Source: Diaporthe sp. PMI_573
Lineage: Eukaryota; Ascomycota; Sordariomycetes; Diaporthales; Diaporthaceae
Reading direction: 5' to 3'
Assembly: GCA_021399435.1 (NCBI GenBank)
Contig: JAJTUP010000004.1
Coordinates: 1,426,001 to 1,490,000, forward strand
DNA: 64,000 bases
This document shows, one piece after another, positions 11,570 through 22,013 of this stretch. A program made the position numbers and the translations under genes. The notes under the pieces are model-generated. The model did no database searches and was not told where the DNA came from. It worked only from the letters and a program-made list of their open reading frames with translations. Numbering within the stretch: the first letter of the stretch is position 1; every line of letters begins with the position of its first letter.

Positions 11570-12634
11570 ATGTACGTCATCGGAGTCTTCGTCGACAATG
11601 AAGGGCAAGAAGGTGCTCAGGTTACGTTTCTCACAGAGAAGAGTAACGAGCGCATCGCTATATCCCTTTTCAAATCCAATACGACAGCTCAGATGAACAT
11701 AAGCCCTGAGAACGCCCGCACAATTGACCGCACAATCGAGCTCCTCGCCCGATCCATGGATGCAGAGGACGAAGATAAGGCAGATGCTCTGCAGGACGAG
11801 GCTTTAGATGTTATCTACGCGGTAGCTAGCTCCCTCGACCAAGATGATGGAGCATCAGAAGAGTCAAGTCAACCACAAAATTTGCACAATCTGCTATTTC
11901 CGAAAACATCCTTCTACCGGCTTGAGGAGGTGGCTGGCGAGCTTACTGTCGTCCCCATCTCACCAGACGAAGCATACGGACCAACATACAACGAGGACCA
12001 AGAACAGAGCATACCTGAATTTGGTGATGAAATATACATCGACTCTTCGCTCCCATCCTACCTACCTGAGCAGGTTAAGGTAGTTGAGCAGCTTGTTTGT
12101 GGTGGAGGTACGGTCTGCCTAGCCCAGGTTAATGGCTACCAAATGCTCTGCAAAGCTCGGCACAATGGTCTTAAAGACTATAATATCAAGCGAGAGATCG
12201 ACTGTTTGCAGAAAATCTCGAAGGCATTCCTAGGCAGGGTTTCTGTACCAAAGCTGCTAGGCTACGTGAAACACCCAAGATCCAGCGCCATACTTGGGTT
12301 CTTGCGGGAGTGGGTACCTTCTAAAGACAACCTAAAGGACCTCAAGGAGGCGGGATTTCCAGATTTTCCAAAGGAGATACGGCAAAAGGTAGGATGCCAG
12401 ATAAAGGAGGCTGTCAAAGTCCTCCACGAAATTGGAGTTATTTGGGGTGATGCAAAGCCGAGTAATGTGGTTATCGACCTAAACAACGATGCGTGGCTGA
12501 TCGACTTTGGAGGTGGTTGGTCAGAAGGCTGGGTGGATGAGAACTTGCAGAACACTGTGAAAGGGGACCAGCAAGCAGTTACGAGAATTCTGGAGTTCCT
12601 GGACCTCAATACATCCGACGTGTCGAGTACATAG
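11570..12634 (+). CDS. Small protein-kinase-like protein
   Basis: This is one exon of 354 residues. The open frame extends to 11393, but the ATG at 11570 (GCAATGTACG) starts the conserved-looking part. Residues 1-190 are acidic with no recognised domain. The C-terminal half is a minimal kinase fold: a nucleotide-loop-like CGGGTVCLAQV, the lysine in LCKA, the catalytic loop IWGDAKPSNVVI (Asp and Asn kept, HRD His replaced by Trp) and metal-binding IDFGGGWSEGWVD. Such short kinase-like proteins, related to RIO/APH forms, are numerous in ascomycetes. The substrate is unknown. It stands alone beside the decayed interval on its left. Confidence 0.65.
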   Translation: MYVIGVFVDNEGQEGAQVTFLTEKSNERIAISLFKSNTTAQMNISPENARTIDRTIELLARSMDAEDEDKADALQDEALDVIYAVASSLDQDDGASEESSQPQNLHNLLFPKTSFYRLEEVAGELTVVPISPDEAYGPTYNEDQEQSIPEFGDEIYIDSSLPSYLPEQVKVVEQLVCGGGTVCLAQVNGYQMLCKARHNGLKDYNIKREIDCLQKISKAFLGRVSVPKLLGYVKHPRSSAILGFLREWVPSKDNLKDLKEAGFPDFPKEIRQKVGCQIKEAVKVLHEIGVIWGDAKPSNVVIDLNNDAWLIDFGGGWSEGWVDENLQNTVKGDQQAVTRILEFLDLNTSDVSST

Positions 12635-13741
12635 GAAATATCCAGGCTACTTATGGTAGATGAGTCGTAAAAGGTTCCTTGTCCAAAGGGGTGGGGGGAT
12701 GAGTTCCTTTTCTTTTTTTTCTTGGAGTGCGAAATGGACTGGATTTCACATACACTATTATATTTAGGTGTGTTTGTACGAAAAAAAGTGGCGGTCGGTA
12801 TTCCGGGGGGGGGTAGCAGATTTTAGGCAGGATACGCTATTGCTTGACAGCTTACCATAGGTGTCAGATAGGGCGACCAATTAGTTAGGCCCAAAAAGCT
12901 TGTTTCCAATGAAATAACTTTGTAGTAGTTTCTGAGGCTCCTTGTTGCACGCCAGGGCTTGAAGGTAGCATCGGCTAGTGCCTTCCCCCCGCCGCGGTCA
13001 CTGACAACACGCTGGTCACGGTGAGACGGATATATCGTTGCGAAGATGTTGAGTTCGGCGGAGCCGCCTCAACATTACAGAACTGCCCGCTGAGTATGTA
13101 TACTGTGATGCTTTCCGACATACTCTTTACTACCTACTCTTAGCGCGGGACGTTGATAATTATATACTCCAGTGATCTGAACTTACCGGTGGACAGTGAC
13201 GAGGAATACAATTGCTTTATCAAGATGTATGTGTCCAAAATGATGAATTTATCTACCCCAGCCCTGAGTTCCCTGATACTAGTACTTCCAGGATGACGAT
13301 ATGATTGGAGGCAGAGTACCTGCGAAATACTCTTATTCAACCTCTTTGAGGCGCTGTCGTCCAGTTTCAACGTTTCCAAGGTTGTCTTGAAATGATGGAG
13401 AGACCGGCCCGAACTACAGTTGGACGTTCAAGTTATGAAGCGTCTCCTCCTGAAAAATATCTAGTGAGATGTTTCTCACGTCTCAGAGCAAAGGGCTTAG
13501 GTTGACTGTGAAGAATCGTTGATTTAAAACCAGGGTTCTCAAACTAAAACGAGAGGAGAGACGCCATTGAAGGTTCGAATGACCTCTAGGTCTTAAGTAG
13601 GCGAGGTAGCTGTGTGAAGAGACCAAGTGAATGGACCTTGCATGCATTCAGCCTCACGGCCCTGACATCTAAATACGCGTACATCCAAAAGCTGATGTCG
13701 TCCAAATGGTGAAATTCGGAAAGCCTGTCAGACCTTTCCAA
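12635..13741. other. Intergenic with homopolymer runs
   Basis: No gene is supported. It contains short G runs (about 12689-12695 and 12805-12813) and T runs near 12712-12720. A minus-strand frame of 79 codons at 13140-13379 has no recognisable features. Confidence 0.4.
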
Positions 13742-14698
13742 TCACTTCCAGAAGTTCTCCATGAATGCTGAAGCGGCTTCCGGTCCCACATTCCCTGTCA
13801 TAATTCGAGTGTCTTTCCCGAATCTGTTGTTAGCTACCTCGTTCACCCTTGAGATTGTTTGCCAGTTCCCAACCCCCACATCGCCTGTCATGATTCTGGC
13901 TTGGTCCAACGTGATATTGCCGTAAATTCTACTCTTGTGCTCCGGCACATTTTGCCGCCTTTGATCTGAGTCGGATGCGTCACTGGGCTGTGGCTGGTCA
14001 CTCAGGCCCAAGTTTGTTACCTCCCCTTGCAGAAGCGCGATGGTTCCGTCTCGATGTCTTGTTAGCTAGAGTGAACAGGATTCCACAGTCGTGAACGGCT
14101 TACCCGCGTCCGGCACGCGACCCCGGGTCATTTCCGCCAGGATCAAGTTGGTCCCCAAACAATTGTTGACCTTTTCATTGACGTCCGCCAGTGTGAGTGC
14201 CGCCACACGGAAGCCGTCGCTCAGACTTCCAATCAGGCCGACCTGGGCGACCACAATGCGTAACATCAATTCAGACCTGACACTGTCCAAGCGTCTGGCA
14301 ACACTGTTAATCTGCTTTTCGTCCTCGTTCCCTGTCGCTAACGCATGCATCATTTGGCGTCCCGAGCTCTTCTCTTGCCTCTTTCGAGAATTCTCAAGCA
14401 CGTCTCTAACTTCTTCAGCAACACCAATGATGGCGGTGACCTGCACCATAACAGAAGCGGTCTGGAGATTCGGTTCAGATTTCACCAATGTCAAAGATTG
14501 AACAAGGCCTTCCAGCTGCGTAGAAGTATCTGAGAGAGTCTTTGGCAATTCCTTGACCTGTCGGCGAGCAGTTTGTATTGTCCTGACTGAAGAAATGGCC
14601 GTCTCCAGGAGACTCACAACTGCTGAAGCAGTTCCTAGCTCCGCAGCCTTCTCAATGATTGTCAGTTTTCATACTGTTTCCGCTGAAGCATGTTGCAT
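13742..14698 (-). CDS. Putative amyloid-signalling effector with HET-s-type prion domain
   Basis: On the minus strand, a helical domain (frame from about 14668 to 14104) is spliced (donor GTAAGC at 14103, acceptor GAG ending at 14050, phase 1) to a 102-codon last exon. The first part is an alpha-helical domain of about 185 residues resembling SesA-like or other N-terminal domains of fungal STAND proteins (LETAISSVRTIQTARRQV, then paired amphipathic helices). The last exon has a polar linker and two repeats ending in RIMTGDVG and RIMTGNVG, about 31 residues apart. They finish with the aromatic tail FMENFW, as in the HET-s prion-forming domain. By that analogy it would be a cell-death effector triggered by the divergent receptor at 15155. 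The 5' end is unresolved: the in-frame ATG at 14698 is followed ten codons later by TGA (14671-14669). Confidence 0.65.
13772..13831 (-). repeat. HET-s-type amyloid repeat R2
   Basis: It encodes NNRFGKDTRIMTGNVGPEAA and is followed by an aromatic C-terminus (FMENFWK). In HET-s the second repeat is also followed by a Phe/Trp-containing tail. GKDTRIMTGNV lines up residue by residue with GDNTRIHQGNV of the receptor at 15155. Confidence 0.72.
13868..13924 (-). repeat. HET-s-type amyloid repeat R1
   Basis: It encodes YGNITLDQARIMTGDVGVG. The core R-I-M-T-G-D-V-G matches R2 at seven of eight positions, with Asp for Asn. The pattern of an alternating polar/hydrophobic strand, a Gly-Asn/Asp turn and another strand is that of the beta-solenoid rungs of the HET-s prion domain. 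Confidence 0.7.
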
Positions 14699-15154
14699 GG
14701 CCTCTCAGGACTTTTCAAATGCTTCAATATGGATATTTACCATCTCAACCTACTATCAATTCGCGTGGTCAGTTGACCGGTGACCGAAATGAGAAACAGT
14801 GCTAAGCCTGCCACTCGCACCACGCTTTACCGGGCTCATGAATATATGATACTGGGGTAGGACAAGAAGCGGGGATAGGCAAGTCCCAGATCTCCCATTC
14901 GTCACCAATTTGAGCCGGATTTGGGTTAAACTTGTTCCGTATGCAATGTTGGTCAGCTGGTGGCGGTGGGCGCTTATGTCTCGAATGCAGGCACCACTAT
15001 TGCCTTTCTCCCAGACCGTTGGGGCTCCGTCCTTGAGTTATCGATCTCACGGTAAAGCACAAGTGCTTTGTATAGCCGGGTTTGGCTTTTAGAAACTGGT
15101 TCCAAGATAGCCAATCATCTTTCTGAGTTGCTAGGTAACTAACTTTCTGAAGTG
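14699..15154. promoter_or_regulatory. Shared divergent promoter of effector and receptor
   Basis: About 455 bp separate the start regions of the minus-strand effector and the plus-strand NLR. Frames inside it are short and unconvincing. The head-to-head arrangement suggests co-regulation. No specific binding site is recognised. Confidence 0.45.
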
Positions 15155-18100
15155 ATGTCGCAACCTCAGAAAACATCCGGAGAGCAGAAAGACACTCAGA
15201 CATGGCAATCCCCCAGTATCACTGGGGGTACATATGGCGACAATACTCGGATCCATCAAGGCAACGTGAATTTCAACATTGGCGGGATTGAAGGTTAGCC
15301 ATCGAGCACTTTATACTCTCTTGTTCCCTGTACCGACCTCATTAACACTGTTCATCTTGGAAACAGCCGACCTTGTACACTCATACTTTTACCCTCAATA
15401 TGGCGATATTAGAAGAGGGAGAAACTCGACAGCACAGAACGAGGCTGAATCAAGGGGTAGTCGCCCAATTGAACATTGACTTGAATAGACTGTCCCCTGC
15501 TAACAACTCGAAAGAGCAAAACTGGCTTAAAGACGTCTCCAATATGTTTGCGAGGGAGGCCCGACGTGCTGAAGTGGCATTTACTCAGTGCAGCAGCAAA
15601 TTCCATGAGGAAGACGATGTTTTGGATGGCTTCGCCAACAACAGCGTTATGCAAGGCTGGTTCTCGTCTCACGGATCCGTACTTTGCTGCTGGTTGGAAG
15701 CCGGCAGGCGCGTGGACCATGCCCATATGGCCAAGTGCATTCTATGCAAAGTCTTGAACTCCGACACCCATGGCAGACACAACATCTTCCTGTACGACCA
15801 TGAAGAAGGCACCGCGGTTGAACTCCCCAATTTCTATCTCTGCGCCAAGGCTGAGGCTTTGAAGACGACCAAGGGCGAGGGGTTGGTTGCTCTTGAGAGG
15901 CGTGACACTAAAGAAATTGTCCTCCTCTCTTTTGCAATGCAAGTCAAGGCGAGGGGATTCGATATTCCTCTCCAGGCGATCGATTTCAGTGGACCAACTC
16001 AGCTTATTGACTCGTTGATATTCCTGATCGTCGAGGCTCTGCATCCAGTGCCTGAACATGTGTTTCTCGTCCTAGAATGGCCCAGCAGTACAACAGTGAC
16101 GGCTGTATCCGAGACACTTGACGTCATCAACGGGCTGCTGTCCATATCGAGGAACAGAAATCTCTCGCATAATTGCTCGGTAATCATGTCCGTTCGAGAG
16201 ACACCAGGTTTGTTGAGGCTCCTAAAGGACTATCCTTCCGTCCGACCAAACTCAGAATACAAAGGTATGCCATTTCAACTGGATTTTGCTCTGGGTCAAC
16301 AATGTGCTACCTTTATGTTTACTAATGTTCTTTGTGTGAAGATTGTTTGGAGACTCTTAAGTTGAGAGGGGGAAGCCTCCGCCGAGACGAAATCGCACAA
16401 CCTGTATTGTCATCCAACCTTTGGATTTGGGATAACGCCAGCCTGAAAAGGCTAATGGATTCCGATTCTGGAGCGCTGGCAATCATTGGTAAAGCCGGTT
16501 GCGGGAAGTCTGTTCTGGCCAAGACAATTCAGGAAGGTGTTCCTCACCACTGGAATCGACTGAGTCAATCTTCAAATAATCACGATCTCTTGTTGAGCGA
16601 CTGGTTCTACTGCCGGAGAATGGGTGATGCCTTCATGGCTTACTCGTCACTTCTTCGAAACGTGCTGTATCAATTGCTGGATCAAAGGCCGTCACTTTTC
16701 CACCACTACAAATTGCTTCACCGGCGCAATCTATCAAGCAGCTCACAAGAATGGACGACCGAAGACCTTCAACAGATCATGAAAAACATAAATATGTCAG
16801 GCCTGAGCATATTGATGATCTTTGATGCAATCGACGAAGCTGAAGATGACAGGATGGTGTCGTTCATTGAGACTCTGGTCTCCAGACCTGGGTCCTCAAT
16901 CAAGGCAATATTACTAAGTCGCCCGTTGGATGTCTTCGAGAGACGTTTCTGGGAAGGCCGCAGAGTTACTTTGCAGGACGAGAACAACCAAGACATAAAT
17001 CTAGTGGTTCAACATGGCTTGTTGAAACTCAGGTCAATCATGAATGGCCGGCACCAGGACACAGAGAGCGAGATATCAGCCAACCGGGGTTACACTACCG
17101 AGGGCCCGATCAAGTTCAAGACGCATGCGGCACTGAGACAGACGCCATTTCCCAGCCCTCGGCCAGCTGCAGCTCCATTTGCAAGCCGCCAACTAGAAAA
17201 TTCCCAGGGTCTTGATGTCCTGGGCAAGAATATTCGAGAGAGGGCAGAAGGGGTCATTTTATGGGTGGTGCTTGTGTTCGACTCAATCTACAAGTTCGTG
17301 AAGAGGGAACCACTGACCACGATCGAGGACCTCATGTCGTGTGTCGCAGAACTACCCCCGGATATTGACGCCTTGTACAGTCAAATGGTCAAAGACCTGG
17401 CCGACACGATGTCCGATCACGCGCTAGGCAACGCTCGCCAGGCGCTGATGTGGATCGACACGGTCAGTCAACTTAGGGCGTTCACCTTGGGAGAGTTGTG
17501 GGACGCCATGGCTGCTTCGTCCCTGGAGTTGAATGACTCGGGCAGTGGGCCATCCATACGAGGTTTTATCGACAGGCGGATTGAGATCCAGTCGTGGAAG
17601 GACTTCAATCGTATCCTTCGACGGCTCTGCGGCTCTTTGATTGAAATTCTCCCACCCAAGCCGGCTATATCGACGGGAGGCTCGGGCAGTTACACAGATG
17701 TGGGCTCGCGGGTCATTTCGGGTGAATGTGTTGTCCAACTCATGCATCAGACGGTCAAGGACTTCCTGACCTCCTCCCCTGCAGCGGGTGCCTTTTCGTT
17801 CACCGAAACCTTCGCACAGAACGAAGCTCTTCGCGGGTGCCAGAATTTTATCAGATCCACGCTCCCCGACGATATAGATTCGATCATCTCACTCCCGAGA
17901 GACCGGCCGCAAGATTGGGTTTTCTTCTCTGCTGACATGGCACGGTATCTCGAAGAGCTTCGCCTGTTCCCGCTGTGCTTACAGTTGTTCAATGCCTTCC
18001 CCGAGTCCATGAGAGTTTTGCAGACACAACTGGACATGAAATGGTACGGGCTGCTACCTCGGTGGCTCCACGATGTTCGCCCCTTTGACCTTGTCCAAGG

Positions 18101-18620
18101 ACGGAAATATGACCCTGCAGAGCTCACGTTGACGGCATCCGCATTGGGTCTCATGTTCCAATTCATCTCGCGCCGCGGCCTGAGGGATGCAGCGCGGAAT
18201 CTTCTAAGCATTCTCGACATGGGTAGCACCGCCGAGTTCTGGCCAAGGTACCGCGACGTGATCCTCAACGCTCTCGTATTCACCGTGTTCGACCTCGAAG
18301 GTAGCCGCGCCAGCCGCGCACTACGAGTCAAACTGCTGACTCCAATGGGTGACAACTATTCTATCCGGCGAGAAAGTGCGAATCTGGCGCTGGCTAGCCG
18401 CTACCACGAAACCACCACTTGTGACGACCTCATTAACGACCAGGAGAGCGCCCCGAGAGTGCCCGACGAAGACGCTGTCAAGACCATCGAATTGATCCTG
18501 AACTACAAAGGTGGAACGCCGTGGGGCTTCATTGAACGGTACTGGCAACTGTGCTCTTCTCCCGAAGGACAGAATTTCAAAGTTTACGACAGTGTGCATC
18601 AACACATCTCTTTTAATTAA
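15155..18620 (+). CDS. NLR-type STAND receptor with N-terminal HET-s motif and NACHT domain
   Basis: The ATG at 15155 opens an exon ending at 15293 that encodes a HET-s-like motif (residues about 21-44). The next exon runs to 16264 and joins in phase to 16342-18620 (donor GTATGC, acceptor GTGAAG). The joint between exons 1 and 2 is uncertain: the best acceptor (AAACAG, 15366) gives the wrong frame, while TTAG at 15412 restores it. The last exon has an intact NACHT: Walker A GKAGCGKS (16488-16511), Walker B LMIFDAIDEAED (about 16811-16846), sensor ILLSRPL and a winged-helix region. No WD, ankyrin or TPR repeats follow, so the usual ligand-sensing repeats are missing or highly diverged. The 15413-16264 segment may be a second, degenerate NTPase-like domain. 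Inferred role: nucleating receptor for the adjacent effector. Confidence 0.72.
15215..15286 (+). repeat. Receptor-side HET-s amyloid motif (r0)
   Basis: It encodes ITGGTYGDNTRIHQGNVNF plus a short Gly-rich end. It aligns without gaps to effector repeat R2 over G-x-x-T-R-I-x-x-G-N-V. In Podospora the N-terminal motif of NWD2 templates the prion fold of HET-S, and the position here is equivalent. Confidence 0.72.
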
Positions 18621-19101
18621 CATCCACCCTAGCACCTCCTTCGCATCACCAGCGCGGTGCTGATCTTTAACATCCCTGACCGTGATAGAGGCAGAAAGTG
18701 AGCATGGCAAATAATGTCTATAAGTACCTACTCAATACAACTAGAAGCGTCTTCCTTGGTTCTCTTGGCCTCTAGGTGAACGATTACAAGCGGCAGGTGG
18801 GGACTCCTTATCGATGTCTTATCGGAGCTCCCCCTAGCTCCCATCGCCCCTCCGGCAACCACGGCGCACGACGGCGCGCTCCGACTTCACTCATTCTCAC
18901 CTGCATTTCTTCCGACCTGTTGTTTCTTTGCTGCATTGACATCTGTCCACTGCACGCCCGCACGGGTTCTCGAAGACATTGCCGTAGCTGTATTTTGTGC
19001 TGTGCTAGGCGTGAAGTGAACGACCTCAGTGTTATCCGGAACCTCAGAACTACAGGGCCCCTCCGTCGTCGTGTATCGGCAGTCACCGACAAGCAAACAA
19101 C
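18621..19101. other. Intergenic: receptor 3' end and UPRT promoter
   Basis: No gene is supported. C/T-rich stretches at 18830-18960 are probably promoter or 5' UTR of the downstream gene. Confidence 0.45.
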
Positions 19102-19885
19102 ATGTCCACTCTTCCAAAGAATGTCCACGTTTCAAACCACCCTTGCCTCAGGGCCAAGCTGAGCCAGCTGCGGTCAAAAAGCACGCCCTCAAAGGACGTC
19201 AAGGCATTGGTCCACGACATCTCCCTTATCGTGGGCTGCGAGGCACTAGCATCAGCCATCACCACAGCTCTCGGGCCCAAGGTTCGTCGTTCCTGTCATC
19301 CCCATGCCTGAACCCCCCCCCCCAGATGAGGAACAGTAACCTCACACACAGATCGGGGGAGAAAAGGATCAAACCCCGCTCGGGTTCGACTACGAGACGA
19401 CAACGATCCAGCCCGAGACCATCTCCATAGTGCCCATCCTGCGCTCGGGCCTGGGCATGGTCGACGCCGTGCAGACCCTCCTGCCCAACCCCGTCGGTGT
19501 GCACCACCTGGGCCTGTACCGCGAGCCCTCCACCCTCGAGCCCGTCGAGTACTACAACAACCTGCCCGAGCACGTCACCGCCGGCAGCGGCGCCGCCGGG
19601 GGGGAGTCCGCCCCCTCCAGCCTCGCCATCATCGTCGACCCCGTCATCGCCACCGGCGGCACCTGCGCCGCCGCCATCCAGACCCTCCGCGAGTGGGGCG
19701 CCCACAGGATCATCGTCCTCAGCGTCCTCGGCGCGCAGCCGGGTCTCGCGAGGGCCGCGGGCGAGTGGCCCGAGGGCGTGGAGATCTACGTCGCTGGCTT
19801 GGACGAGGAGTTGACCCCCGGAGGCATGCTGAAGCCTGGGCTTGGGGATGTGGGCGACCGTTTGTTTTTGACAATTGGGAAGTAG
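19102..19885 (+). CDS. FUR1: Uracil phosphoribosyltransferase
   Basis: This enzyme converts uracil and PRPP to UMP in cytosolic pyrimidine salvage. Two exons (19102-19281 and 19352-19885) join in phase 0 and give 237 residues, close to the usual length of fungal UPRTs. Visible signatures are the RSGLGM stretch (residues about 90-95) and the PRPP-binding loop IIVDPVIATGGT (about 153-164). The uracil-recognition segment YVAGLDEELT lies near the C-terminus. The intron holds an 11-base C run (19313-19323). The second exon is much richer in GC and has stronger C-ending codon bias than the flanking NLR genes, as expected for a well-expressed housekeeping gene. A short insertion (AGSGAAGGESAP) sits before the PRPP loop. 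The symbol follows the yeast orthologue. Confidence 0.92.
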
Positions 19886-20479
19886 AAAGGAGGTTTGATC
19901 TCGAGGCCCGTTGTGGCCCGCACTTGGATTATATCCTGAAAGTTGGGGCTGTTGGATGTGTGCGTTTTGTGCACTCCGTCGGCGATGCGATTGTGTGTCA
20001 TGAAGGAGCCGTTGCCTAGTAGAAATGAGTAACAAGACCCTCAAACTCTTATTAGACAAAATTTCATTCGGATTTGGCAGTTATTATCTCGTCTTCTCTC
20101 AAAAAGTCCCTGAATACTAAGCAGCTTCGCAGCAGTATGTGAACCATATACTAAAATGATCTGGTAGATTTTTATCTTATCAATTGGACTCAGTTTACGT
20201 TGTGGTAAACTCGCGGAGCTGCCTCATGAGCCCAGAATCAATGCTTCCAGCCACACGAGTGCTTGAACTTTATGGAGCATTTACGTAAATGAGTCATGAG
20301 ATTCTGAAAAGGGATTAGACATTGGGATCTCATCTGAGAGAAGCGAGGCGACTATTTAGGCTGCCACTTCTATTGTTCAACTGTCTGGCTCACCTGCCAA
20401 CATGATGAGTGAAATTTCCAAGTATTTCTACTGAGCTTGTCTAACTTTGTCACTTATTGCTTCCGGAACGTCCACCAAG
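19886..20479. other. Intergenic
   Basis: I see nothing beyond the 3' region of the UPRT gene and a moderately AT-rich upstream region of the phosphotransferase gene. Confidence 0.45.
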
Positions 20480-21385
20480 ATGGCAGAGAACTCAGGTATC
20501 GCCAACACTGATTTACTGTCTTTGACAGTGACTTCTCATGACGTTTCGCTAAGCCGCATTTTCACACGCAGATGCAGACATGTCGTTCCCTCGCATCATC
20601 AGCAACGAATGGGGCCGCAGCGAATAACACAAATCGACCCGGATGTCATCATCAAGCGAGGTTCGTGTGTCTGGCCGAATGAAGAAGCCGCGCTGAGCCT
20701 GATCCATTTGACTCTTACGCCAGACGCCGTTCCCGTGCCACGCGTCTTCTTCGGGAACTACGAATATGCAGAGGACGGTGTCGTCCTCAGGGGCTCCATC
20801 TGGATGGAGCGCATGCCCGGGAAAACTCTACGAGAGGTATGGCCAACGCTTGACGAGACAGCCAAGGAGCGCGTGTGTCGCGATACGTGGGCTATTGTCG
20901 AGAGGCTCAGGGAGATCCCCCGGCCCGAGACTGATGATGGCGCTTTCTATCTCGGTGCCGACGAGAGTTCCAAGATAATCCAGACAATTCTGGCGGATGA
21001 GCATGAATTTTATCCTCCGATGAAAAACGATGAAGATCTCCGGGCACGCATATGGGAGCGGCATGTAAAGAACAACGGCTTGTCGTACCCCGAGGGAAAG
21101 GCGGTCTATGACACGTTACCACGGTCCCAGGTTTCGGTCTTCACGCACGGAGATATCCACCCACGAAATATTCTCGTGGAGAAGGATGGCGACGGAGGCT
21201 CTGGGGTGCGCATTACGGGGCTGATTGACTTCAAGTCTTCTGGGTTCTACCCAGACTACTGGGAGTTCGCCGAGATGATGGCCTGTGGTAGGAAAGACGC
21301 CGAGTGGATGGAGGTGATGAACCGCACAGAGCCCAAGGAGTGGGATATCTCGGGCATAAGGTTGGTGAGGCGGGTTTTGTTCTAG
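20480..21385 (+). CDS. APH-family phosphotransferase-like protein
   Basis: The frame from the ATG at 20480 gives about 301 residues of the aminoglycoside-phosphotransferase/choline-kinase fold. The C-lobe is convincing: catalytic loop THGDIHPRNILV and metal-binding LIDFKSSGFYPDYWEFA. The substrate-side segment WMERMPGKTLREVWP also fits. In fungi these proteins form large families of unknown substrate. The N-terminus is doubtful. A good donor (GTATCG, 20496) and acceptor (ACGCAG, about 20572) would splice to a frame reading MSFPRIISNEWGRSE, which then stops and is out of phase with the kinase frame. The extreme C-terminus is also shorter than usual. Either the model needs another intron or the gene carries a frameshift. 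Confidence 0.65.
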   Translation: MAENSGIANTDLLSLTVTSHDVSLSRIFTRRCRHVVPSHHQQRMGPQRITQIDPDVIIKRGSCVWPNEEAALSLIHLTLTPDAVPVPRVFFGNYEYAEDGVVLRGSIWMERMPGKTLREVWPTLDETAKERVCRDTWAIVERLREIPRPETDDGAFYLGADESSKIIQTILADEHEFYPPMKNDEDLRARIWERHVKNNGLSYPEGKAVYDTLPRSQVSVFTHGDIHPRNILVEKDGDGGSGVRITGLIDFKSSGFYPDYWEFAEMMACGRKDAEWMEVMNRTEPKEWDISGIRLVRRVLF

Positions 21386-22013
21386 AGAATCGGTGCAGGA
21401 TGGAAGCTTATTTCAACCATCTACAGCGTGGTGCCGGCCTTGAATGCATCCATCAATTTAGCTGTGAGAAGCATGAAGACGGCTGCGGTGAGCTGCTGCG
21501 CGAGATCGAAGCGCTGCCTTAAAGACGAGACCTGGCTGTTACTCGTAGCGTCCAAAAATGCGCATCCCAGGTGCGTAATTATCTGAACATGAGCTTGTCG
21601 TCTTGGTACTCCAGGGTCGGAAGAATGCCCGTCGCGGAGCCTCGCCGGCACTGCTCATCCACTGGCTGCGAAACCCAGCCACTGTCTTGATGACCTTCTT
21701 GCCGACTTTGGGGTCCTTCTCTTTATTACGTGGCATTTCAATGTCGTTAGCCTGTGACCTGGAGTGACTCTGCTTGTTTCAGCCCTCGTATGTGTATCCA
21801 GGGCGTTGTTGACAAAATCGGGTCGATTTACACATGACAGTGAAAGGTGGTTTCGTTTTTAATCCGTGTACGTACGCTTCTTAAACAGTATGTAGGCTGA
21901 CAGTGAAAGGCAGTACATTTATTTTGGACTTGCACTCATGTTTGCGTCAATATAATTCGAAAACAAGAGAGCTAAACAATTCAGAATCTTCAGCAGGTCA
22001 GGTCTATCTATCG
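21386..22013. other. Intergenic between convergent genes
   Basis: It lies between the 3' ends of the phosphotransferase and the second NACHT gene. Only short frames are present. A plus-strand frame overlapping the phosphotransferase end (21304-21522) may be part of its true C-terminus if a frameshift is present. Confidence 0.4.

Noticed and set aside
14997..15203. Minus-strand frame opposite the NLR start
   Set aside because: It overlaps the promoter and first exon of the NLR on the other strand and shows no family features. It is a shadow frame.
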